The translations under genes and the position numbers were made by a program. Shown here piece after piece: positions 1-4,387 of a DNA stretch of 5,344 bases (the first letter of the stretch is position 1; every line of letters starts with the position of its first letter). The notes under the pieces were generated by a model. The model did not search any database, had not been told where the DNA came from, and saw nothing but the letters and a program-made list of their open reading frames with translations. The stretch is from the NCBI GenBank assembly GCA_013815535.1, contig JACDGC010000316.1, positions 1-5,344 on the forward strand. Reading direction: 5' to 3'. The stretch is from Ktedonobacterales bacterium (GTDB taxonomy: Bacteria; Chloroflexota; Ktedonobacteria; Ktedonobacterales; JACDGC01).

Positions 1-80
1 GTCATGGGAATAGGCTCGCATACTTCACTTCCCGCAGAATGTATGCCTGATCTACTTCTCTGTAAGTTGCTCTAGGGTAC
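1..80 (+). pseudogene. Degraded 5' end of the dinD-like gene
   Basis: This stretch looks like the corrupted N-terminal coding part of the gene that follows. Directly upstream of the GTG at 81, the same frame reads Leu-Gly-Tyr (72-80), the expected lead-in to the family's LGY-x-RW-x-NF segment, but it meets TAA at 63-65 and TGA at 48-50. The frame starting at position 1 is open to TAG at 73-75 and reads PDLLLCKLL at 46-72. Removing two bases from the CTCT at 70-73 would join that directly to LGYVRWQNF, giving the family's ARDL...KLLGY pattern. At least one frameshift, and probably more lesions, therefore separate the two parts. The true start is either destroyed or lies off the window. A sequencing or assembly error near a contig end could produce the same picture. 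Confidence 0.55.
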
Positions 81-869
81 GTGCGATGGCAAAATTTTGT
101 CGAAGTGCTCGAAGAAGCAAAAATGGCTAGCCAGAGTCAGGGCTATGATGTAGAGAAACTTTTTACTGCTGGCAGTAAAAAGTCCACTGGAGGCAGGCCA
201 CGACAGGATTATCGCCTTGCTCGTTTTGCCTGCTATATGGTTGCCCTCAGTGCTGATGGCAATAAGAGCGAGGTTGCCGCTGCCAAAACCTACTTTGCCG
301 TGATGACACGCGAGCAGGAAGAATTGCAGCAACTCGTTGAGCAAATCGGCGATAATCCGTTCACTGAGGTCGCCCAAAGAATCGCACGCCGTCAGGAACT
401 GACAGAGGCGAATAAGCGGCTCATGGCGCGTGCACAAGCTGCGGGGGTTATTACCCAACAGCAGGCAGCAATTTTCTTCAATTATGGCTACCAGGGGCTT
501 TATGCTGGCGAAACACGCAAAGACATTCAGGAGCGCAAAGGCATCCCTGAACGCGAAGAGATTGGCAACTGGATGGGCGCGGTGGAAACCATGACAAATG
601 TCTTACGCGCTGTTGTCGCTGAAGCGCGTCTAGAGCGCAACAATATTCAGGCACCCGATGATGCCAACCAAACCCATTACGATGCAGGCAAGACCGTTCG
701 TGGTTGGCTAACGAGCGAAGGGATTTATCCCGAACAACTTCCCACTCCCACAAAAAGCTATCGGCAAATCGTTAAGGAAGAAGCCGAACGCATTGCACGC
801 GAAGATGAATGGGAACAAGGGCTATGGGGGGCACATCCACCTCAGGAATTGCCACCAGGAACAAATTAA
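81..869 (+). CDS. dinD: DinD-family DNA-damage-inducible protein, N-terminally truncated
   Basis: The protein resembles DinD, an SOS-induced protein that in E. coli is reported to inhibit RecA-dependent strand exchange. The 262-residue frame opens at GTG 81 and ends at TAA 867-869. Recognisable family segments in order are RWQNFVEVLEEAK (2-14), DYRLARFACYMVAL (43-56), AAAKTYFAVMTREQE (66-80), NYGYQGLYAGET (124-135) followed by ERKGIPERE, QTHYDAGKTVR (197-207) and LPTP (220-223). The spacing matches the roughly 274-residue E. coli protein, but about 25-30 N-terminal residues are missing, because GTG 81 falls inside the LGY-x-RW-x-NF motif. An alternative start is ATG 123. Only a weak AGGG precedes the GTG. 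A charged tail of about 40 residues follows LPTP. Composition is about 50% GC against about 65% in rplA, which suggests transfer. Family assignment is fairly sure; whether the gene works is doubtful. Confidence 0.72.
   Translation: MRWQNFVEVLEEAKMASQSQGYDVEKLFTAGSKKSTGGRPRQDYRLARFACYMVALSADGNKSEVAAAKTYFAVMTREQEELQQLVEQIGDNPFTEVAQRIARRQELTEANKRLMARAQAAGVITQQQAAIFFNYGYQGLYAGETRKDIQERKGIPEREEIGNWMGAVETMTNVLRAVVAEARLERNNIQAPDDANQTHYDAGKTVRGWLTSEGIYPEQLPTPTKSYRQIVKEEAERIAREDEWEQGLWGAHPPQELPPGTN
158..183. repeat. Perfect 12-bp inverted repeat inside dinD-like gene
   Basis: ACTTTTTACTGC at 158-169 is followed by a two-base spacer TG (170-171) and by its exact reverse complement GCAGTAAAAAGT at 172-183. 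It lies in codons 26-35 of the open frame, encoding the end of KLFTAGSKKST. With so short a spacer, the DNA form suits a dimeric protein-binding site or cruciform better than an RNA hairpin, though an mRNA stem with a slightly opened loop is possible. No T-run follows on the plus strand, so it is not a standard terminator. The function is unknown. Confidence 0.85.
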
Positions 870-870
870 C

Positions 871-914
871 ATCACCCCTGCCCTGGCCCAATCACCCCCC
901 ATCCTTGCCCTGGC
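871..914. repeat. Imperfect direct repeat upstream of rplA
   Basis: ATCACCCC followed directly by TGCCCTGGC occurs at 871-887. The same two blocks recur at 891-898 and 906-914, separated there by seven extra bases. The second TGCCCTGGC overlaps the candidate -35 element of the rplA promoter. The unit could be a binding site for a regulator, or only a local C-rich duplication. Confidence 0.5.
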
Positions 915-934
915 GGCCTGTGACGTGGTAAGAT
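905..934 (+). promoter_or_regulatory. Candidate sigma-70-type promoter for rplA
   Basis: TTGCCC at 905-910 and TAAGAT at 929-934 are separated by 18 bases. The -10 element is preceded by TG plus one base (926-928), the extended -10 form. Transcription would start near 941, just before the first leader hairpin, leaving a leader of about 97 bases. Each box matches consensus at four of six positions. The placement is supported because no other gene upstream could obviously carry rplA in an operon. Confidence 0.4.
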
Positions 935-941
935 GCGGTGT

Positions 942-977
942 ACGATTCTCGGATCGTTCAGGGGATTTGCTATCCCC
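942..977 (+). promoter_or_regulatory. Two tandem hairpins in the rplA leader
   Basis: ACGAT (942-946) pairs with ATCGT (953-957) around a six-base loop. Three bases later GGGGAT (961-966) pairs with ATCCCC (972-977) around the loop TTGCT. Both lie between the candidate transcription start and the Shine-Dalgarno site at 1021-1026. Ribosomal protein L1 is known to repress its own mRNA by binding a leader structure that mimics its 23S rRNA site, so this is the natural place for such a site. I cannot show that these stems match the known L1-binding fold. Confidence 0.4.
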
Positions 978-1020
978 ACCATCGCAATCGCCCGCGAGTC
1001 ACTGCGGACAATGAGCCACC

Positions 1021-1026
1021 AGGAGG
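1021..1026 (+). promoter_or_regulatory. Shine-Dalgarno site that fixes the rplA start
   Basis: AGGAGG ends 11 bases before ATG 1038. It decides against the in-frame ATG at 1011 and the longer open frame beginning at 933, neither of which adds residues typical of L1. Confidence 0.8.
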
Positions 1027-1037
1027 GCATTTCTCAA

Positions 1038-1748
1038 ATGACAGCACATCATGGCAAGAAGTATCGCGCGGTCGCCGACAAGGTGGACCCGAACACCACG
1101 TATCAGCCGACGGAAGCCGTCAAGCTGCTGCGCGAATTGAACTATGTGAAGTTCGACCCCACCGTGGAACTGCACATGAAGCTGGGCGTGGACCCACGCC
1201 ACGCGGACCAGATGGTCCGTGGCACCACCACGCTGCCAGCCGGCACCGGCAAAGAAGTGAAAGTCCTCGTTTTCGCCCAGGGCGATCGCGCCGATGAAGC
1301 GCGCGCCGCAGGAGCCGACACGGTGGGACTGGATGAAGTCATCAAAGAGATCGAGGGTGGTTGGCTGGGCTTTGATGTCGCCATCGCCACCCCGGACGTG
1401 ATGACCAAGATCAGCCGCCTGGGCAAGCGCCTCGGCCCCCGTGGTCTGATGCCCAACCCCAAGACTGGCACCGTCACACTGGATGTCGCACGCGCCGTGC
1501 GCGAGGTCAAGGCGGGCCGCGTGGAGTTCCGCGTGGACAAGACGGGCCTGATCCATGTGCCCATCGGCAAACTTTCCTTCAGCGATGAGCAGATCATGCA
1601 AAACCTGACGGCGACGGTCGGCGACATCGTGCGCGCCAAACCAACGGGTTCCAAGGGGCAATATGTGAAGAGCGTGGTCATCTGCACCACCATGTCACCC
1701 AGCGTCCGGCTGGACCTGCCCTCTGCATTGGCGATGAAGGTCGGCTAG
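1038..1748 (+). CDS. rplA: 50S ribosomal protein L1
   Basis: L1 binds helices 76-78 of 23S rRNA to form the mobile L1 stalk that helps release deacylated tRNA from the E site. In many bacteria it also represses translation of its own mRNA. The 236-residue product has the usual bacterial length of about 230. Seen in order are the N-terminal basic segment HHGKKYRAV (4-12), KFDPTVELHMKLGVDPRHADQ (about 37-57), a GTGK turn near residue 72, the family signature LGKRLGPRGLMPNPKTGTV ending around residue 145, and the C-terminal domain-I return KTGLIHVPIGK. The start at 1038 is chosen for its Shine-Dalgarno site and because the protein then begins like other L1 proteins. The gene is isolated: no rplK upstream and no rplJ downstream. 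It has a candidate promoter and structured leader before it and a strong hairpin terminator after it, and so is probably monocistronic. The identification is secure. Confidence 0.97.
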   Translation: MTAHHGKKYRAVADKVDPNTTYQPTEAVKLLRELNYVKFDPTVELHMKLGVDPRHADQMVRGTTTLPAGTGKEVKVLVFAQGDRADEARAAGADTVGLDEVIKEIEGGWLGFDVAIATPDVMTKISRLGKRLGPRGLMPNPKTGTVTLDVARAVREVKAGRVEFRVDKTGLIHVPIGKLSFSDEQIMQNLTATVGDIVRAKPTGSKGQYVKSVVICTTMSPSVRLDLPSALAMKVG

Positions 1749-1763
1749 CCCATTCCATACACC

Positions 1764-1797
1764 AGAGAGGGAGCGGCATATATGCCGCTCCCTCTTT
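1764..1797. terminator. Bidirectional hairpin terminator between convergent genes
   Basis: AGAGGGAGCGGCATA at 1766-1780 is followed immediately by its exact reverse complement at 1781-1795, a perfect 30-base palindrome. As RNA this gives about 13 pairs with a TATA-centred loop. The stem is GC-rich and is followed on the plus strand by a short T-run (1795-1797). It sits 17 bases after the rplA stop and just past the stop of the convergent minus-strand gene (1801-1803), so it can serve both, although the minus-strand side lacks a good T-run. Confidence 0.85.
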
Positions 1798-1800
1798 ATG

Positions 1801-2448
1801 CTACCTGCTTGGCGGCGTGAATGATTGCCCCGGCGCTAATTCCTGCACATCCACCACGAATGTCATCACGTCAGGGACCGCGCCAACCACCGTGAGTTCC
1901 ACCGGGGCATGGGATGGCGGACGCAGCCGCGTGCCCAGCGCTGCCGCTTCGCTGGCCCAGCGCGATGCCACCCAGGTCGTGTATGCGACGAAGGTCGCGG
2001 CCCCCCGTTTGGCGGGCAGGCGACGAGCATTGCCTGTATTGATTGGTGACAATGCGGTGCGCTCCCCATAGGCTGCTAGCAGCCGTTCGGCATCCAGTGT
2101 CATCACCACTTGCGCACTTGGTTCACATGCCCGGCGATGGCGGTTCAGCCGTTCGGGATCAAGCCAAAAGAAGATGCGTGCATTGAGCAACGCGTACCAT
2201 TCATCTGGGGTCAGCCCCACCAAGCATTTTTCTAGCGCCGCAGGCGGCATGGGGCGCTGATCGCGAAGCTGGGCACCCGTCGGCAACGTGGTGAGCACCA
2301 ACCGTTGGCAGCGCTCCCACCCGGCGCGTGCTGGGCCAACGAGTCCAGCGCGGTCCAGCAAAGCACTGGCACTATAGAGGCCATCGCGCTGAATCGCGGG
2401 CCAGTTCGCGGCTTCTGCCATATGATAGACATGTGATGGAATAAGCAT
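1801..2448 (-). CDS. DUF7002-like protein of unknown function
   Basis: The 215-residue product resembles the uncharacterised DUF7002 group from memory. Landmarks are SHVYHMAEAANWPAIQRDGL (5-24), LRDQRPM (61-67), GLTPDEWYALLNARIFFWLD (78-97) and ERTALSPINTGN (129-140). It has no signal peptide or membrane segment and is probably cytoplasmic. The opening pattern Tyr-His, then a Trp-x-x-Ile helix and Gly-Leu, recalls the start of the RNA 2'-phosphotransferase/DarT-like ADP-ribosyltransferase fold. That resemblance is an inference; I see no convincing catalytic Glu. The start at ATG 2448 is preferred to GTG 2454 because the GAGGAG at 2459-2454 would overlap the GTG but lies five bases from the ATG. 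It converges on rplA and diverges from the kinase-like gene. Family call moderate, function unknown. Confidence 0.6.
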   Translation of the reverse strand: MLIPSHVYHMAEAANWPAIQRDGLYSASALLDRAGLVGPARAGWERCQRLVLTTLPTGAQLRDQRPMPPAALEKCLVGLTPDEWYALLNARIFFWLDPERLNRHRRACEPSAQVVMTLDAERLLAAYGERTALSPINTGNARRLPAKRGAATFVAYTTWVASRWASEAAALGTRLRPPSHAPVELTVVGAVPDVMTFVVDVQELAPGQSFTPPSR

Positions 2449-2453
2449 CGCCA

Positions 2454-2459
2454 CTCCTC
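2454..2459 (-). promoter_or_regulatory. Shine-Dalgarno site of the DUF7002-like gene
   Basis: On the minus strand GAGGAG ends five bases before ATG 2448. It overlaps the alternative GTG codon at 2454-2452, which excludes that codon as the start. Confidence 0.75.
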
Positions 2460-2465
2460 AGGATG

Positions 2466-2494
2466 TGGAAAAAGAGGGGCAATGGCCTTTTCCA
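2466..2494. repeat. Inverted repeat in the divergent gene gap
   Basis: TGGAAAA at 2466-2472 is the reverse complement of TTTTCCA at 2488-2494, with 15 bases between them. A shorter inner pairing, GGC (2478-2480) with GCC (2485-2487), is possible. It lies in the 136-base gap between the divergent DUF7002-like and kinase-like genes and could be an operator or a leader hairpin of the minus-strand mRNA. Confidence 0.5.
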
Positions 2495-2515
2495 AGCGTG
2501 TGTATTCCGAATCAA

Positions 2516-2521
2516 ACTATA
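2516..2521 (-). promoter_or_regulatory. Candidate -10 box for the DUF7002-like gene
   Basis: The minus strand reads TATAGT here, five of six matches to TATAAT and the same hexamer as in the promoter at 4252-4280. No good -35 element is found 16-18 bases upstream, so the promoter is weak, activator-dependent or misplaced. Transcription would start near 2509. I found no convincing plus-strand promoter for the kinase-like gene in the same gap. Confidence 0.3.
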
Positions 2522-2569
2522 GCGCATCGCTGTCGGCAATGACTGCCAACCGTGCGCATTCACCTCAAT

Positions 2570-2575
2570 GGGAGG
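2570..2575 (+). promoter_or_regulatory. Shine-Dalgarno site of the kinase-like gene
   Basis: GGGAGG ends nine bases before ATG 2585. It supports that start over the in-frame GTG at 2552, which would place this site inside the coding region. Confidence 0.7.
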
Positions 2576-2584
2576 GCAGGCACT

Positions 2585-3397
2585 ATGATGACTGATTTCG
2601 ATCTCGCGCCCATCCTGGCTGCGTTGTCACCAACCGCACGCCATCCCATGACCATCGAGCCGCTGAGTGGTGGCCAAAGTCTGGTGCACCTCTTTCGATT
2701 GCATTACCCATGGGGCGCTGCGGTGCTGAAGGGGCCATTGCAATTGCGCGAGGCCCTATTTTACCGCGACACCGCGCAGCGATTGGCGGACGAAGGGATC
2801 GCTGTTCCCACCCTATATGAGCAAATTGTTCTTGGGGCTGACCACTGGCTGCTACGCGAAGCCTTCCCTGAATTGTTGCCGATGGGACGCTGGATCGGGG
2901 ATGAAGCGGTGATGGCGACGTTGCGGCATCTGCATCGCTTGCCCACAACCTTCGCCATCAGTCAGGCTGCCATTCCTGCGTGGCAGCCATTGGCCGCAAG
3001 CTATCGCGTGGCCTTGCCCACTGCGACGCTCGCCGCGCTTGACGCTCTGATGACCCGCCACAGAGATATCTTCGCGCCCACCTGTGTTGTCGCGGGCGAT
3101 CCCAACGCGACAAATTGGGGCCTGCGCGCGGATGGCACGATCGTGCTCTTTGACTGGGACCGCATCGGCTACAGCATCCCCGCGCATGATGTCGCCATTG
3201 TCGTGCCGCAGCTTGGCTGGCCAACCCTCTATGAGCAAGTCGCCACTGCCTATCTCGCGGACGATGCCACGCCCGATGGCGTGACGCACCTCGCCCACGC
3301 GATGGCGATCTGCAAGATCGAAACGACCATCGCCTATATCAACTCACCAGAGATCGTGGAGGGCAATCGCCAATTTGTCCTCGGTATGTTTCCATAG
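2585..3397 (+). CDS. Aminoglycoside phosphotransferase (APH)-family kinase-like protein
   Basis: This 270-residue protein has the kinase-like fold of the APH/choline kinase family, which transfers phosphate from a nucleotide to a small hydroxylated substrate in the cytoplasm. Visible elements are the lysine of AAVLKG (Lys49), expected to hold the nucleotide phosphates; Glu56 in the following helix; a hinge-like LLREAF (89-94); the catalytic loop GDPNATNW (171-178) with Asp172 and metal-binding Asn177; and the metal-binding aspartate in LFDWDRIG (Asp190), followed by PAHDVA (199-204). The usual histidine before Gly-Asp is alanine (Ala170). Length is typical of the family. Adjacent ATG codons at 2585 and 2588 could both initiate. 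The gene diverges from the DUF7002-like gene. The substrate cannot be told from sequence; antibiotic resistance should not be assumed, since many such genes are housekeeping or uncharacterised. Confidence 0.8.
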   Translation: MMTDFDLAPILAALSPTARHPMTIEPLSGGQSLVHLFRLHYPWGAAVLKGPLQLREALFYRDTAQRLADEGIAVPTLYEQIVLGADHWLLREAFPELLPMGRWIGDEAVMATLRHLHRLPTTFAISQAAIPAWQPLAASYRVALPTATLAALDALMTRHRDIFAPTCVVAGDPNATNWGLRADGTIVLFDWDRIGYSIPAHDVAIVVPQLGWPTLYEQVATAYLADDATPDGVTHLAHAMAICKIETTIAYINSPEIVEGNRQFVLGMFP

Positions 3398-3409
3398 TGG
3401 ATCACCATG

Positions 3410-3436
3410 TTGACACAGATGGATGAGGGGTATCAT
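3410..3436 (+). promoter_or_regulatory. Promoter-like boxes antisense to the transglycosylase-like gene
   Basis: A perfect TTGACA at 3410-3415 is followed after 15 bases by TATCAT at 3431-3436 (five of six matches). The spacing is two bases short of optimum. It lies in the 59-base gap between convergent genes and would transcribe into the 3' end of the minus-strand gene as antisense. No believable plus-strand gene follows it. Confidence 0.25.
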
Positions 3437-3456
3437 GAGCGGTATGGAAGCTCGAT

Positions 3457-4206
3457 TTATGGCTGGCATTCCCATTCGCGCCAGGTGTAGCCGTCGCTCT
3501 TGAAGATCTGATAGGCGGCGGGGATGTTGTAATTCCAATCATAGGGCGAGTAGTTGCGATATGCCGTGCCATACCACGTGCTGGGGTAGAGGATCTGGAA
3601 GATGCCCTCGGCATGGCTGCCCAAGATGGAGATGGGATTATAGTTGTTGGTGTTGAACTGTGACTCGCACGCCACGATCCGCAACGCCGCGTCACTATAG
3701 GGGCCAAAGACCGCGCGAACCTTCGCGACGATGACCGCTTTCCCAGGGTCAGGCACGCGATGGTTGCCAAAGTATGGATCAGGCGTGGGGGTGACGGTCG
3801 GCGTCGCGCTCGGTAACGCCGCCAGACCCACATTCGCCAGAAAGCTGCCCGAGCGGCCCGAGGCCCCCACCGTCAGCGGCGTCACCACGAAGAGCGAGAC
3901 GAGCAGCAGCCCCGCCAGCACCGCTGCCAGGCTCAGGCGCATGGTGCGCGAGCGGCGGTGCCCCCCACCGAGCGAAGGGCGCAGGTGCGACACATGCCCA
4001 TTGCCCGTGATGATCATGGGCTTCGGCAGGGCACGCTTGCTGGCAGGGTCAGCATCATGCGTCGCCAGCACATCACGGGCAACATCGCTATAGGCTTGGG
4101 GTAGGGGCCGCGAATAATTGGGCGAGGTCAGTGGCACGGGCGGCAGCGCATCTGAGCGTTGCGTGGCACGTTCCCACATCTCTTCGTTGTCTGGTGCTTC
4201 GCCCAT
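3457..4206 (-). CDS. Membrane-anchored lytic-transglycosylase-like (SLT/lysozyme-fold) protein
   Basis: This is probably a peptidoglycan-cleaving enzyme of the lysozyme-like superfamily. The 249 residues comprise a polar, proline-rich N-terminal part (1-88), the basic stretch HRRSRTMR (83-90), one hydrophobic membrane segment (about 91-112), a Thr/Pro linker PTVTPTPDP (136-144) and a C-terminal domain (about 151-249). The domain has the family pattern RIVACESQFN (176-184) with the likely catalytic Glu181, GSHAEGIFQIL (196-206), STW, SPYDWNYNIPAAY and a final WREWEC. Cys180 and Cys247 could form a disulfide outside the cell. Topology is likely N-in, C-out. Start ATG 4206 is chosen because it has a GGGAGG site 11 bases upstream and lies 39 bases after the predicted transcription start; in-frame codons further upstream overlap the promoter. 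The exact enzyme class is uncertain. Confidence 0.8.
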   Translation of the reverse strand: MGEAPDNEEMWERATQRSDALPPVPLTSPNYSRPLPQAYSDVARDVLATHDADPASKRALPKPMIITGNGHVSHLRPSLGGGHRRSRTMRLSLAAVLAGLLLVSLFVVTPLTVGASGRSGSFLANVGLAALPSATPTVTPTPDPYFGNHRVPDPGKAVIVAKVRAVFGPYSDAALRIVACESQFNTNNYNPISILGSHAEGIFQILYPSTWYGTAYRNYSPYDWNYNIPAAYQIFKSDGYTWREWECQP

Positions 4207-4217
4207 GACGAGCGGTC

Positions 4218-4223
4218 CCTCCC
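4218..4223 (-). promoter_or_regulatory. Shine-Dalgarno site of the transglycosylase-like gene
   Basis: GGGAGG on the minus strand ends 11 bases before ATG 4206. It fixes the start within a frame that stays open for more than 400 bases upstream. Confidence 0.7.
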
Positions 4224-4251
4224 TGTGCGTTACAGTGCTATCATCATGTCT

Positions 4252-4280
4252 ACTATAGCGAGCGCTGGCCAAGGCGTCAA
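4252..4280 (-). promoter_or_regulatory. Strong sigma-70-type promoter for the transglycosylase-like gene
   Basis: On the minus strand TTGACG (4280-4275) and TATAGT (4257-4252) are separated by exactly 17 bases. Each box matches consensus at five of six positions. Transcription would begin near 4245, giving a leader of about 39 bases that holds the Shine-Dalgarno site. Confidence 0.75.
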
Positions 4281-4325
4281 GCATCCCAGCCGAATATCTC
4301 CCCGATCCATCTTGCTGGGCTCTTG

Positions 4326-4353
4326 TTGTCGACTGGTGCGAATCTGCTATAAT
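4326..4353 (+). promoter_or_regulatory. Sigma-70-type promoter for the YvcK-like gene
   Basis: A perfect TATAAT lies at 4348-4353, with TTGTCG at 4326-4331 and a spacer of 16 bases. TTGTTG at 4323-4328 with 19 bases is a poorer alternative. Transcription would begin near 4360, about 28 bases before ATG 4388. It is back to back with the minus-strand promoter at 4252-4280, with 45 bases between the two -35 elements. Confidence 0.7.
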
Positions 4354-4375
4354 GGTCGCAACGCTCACACCGCGA

Positions 4376-4381
4376 GGGAGG
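4376..4381 (+). promoter_or_regulatory. Shine-Dalgarno site of the YvcK-like gene
   Basis: GGGAGG ends six bases before ATG 4388, an ordinary strong site that fixes this start. Confidence 0.75.
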
Positions 4382-4387
4382 AAGCTC

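Noticed and set aside
933..1037. Longer N-terminus for ribosomal protein L1
   Set aside because: The extra 35 residues are not L1-like and cover the leader hairpins. The strong AGGAGG site fits ATG 1038.
999..1693. Long minus-strand open frames opposite rplA
   Set aside because: They are complementary-frame shadows of a high-GC gene, show no recognisable domain and lie over a certain rplA.
2583..3298. Minus-strand open frames opposite the kinase-like gene
   Set aside because: They are low-complexity Arg/Ala/Pro-rich shadows without ribosome sites, opposite a gene with clear kinase motifs.
3393..3409. Small hairpin at the end of the kinase-like gene as a terminator
   Set aside because: The stem has only two three-base-pair parts around a mismatch, a three-base loop and no following T-run.
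3435..3503. A 22-codon plus-strand frame downstream of the antisense promoter-like boxes
   Set aside because: It has no clear ribosome site, no recognisable sequence, and lies antisense to the conserved end of the transglycosylase-like domain.
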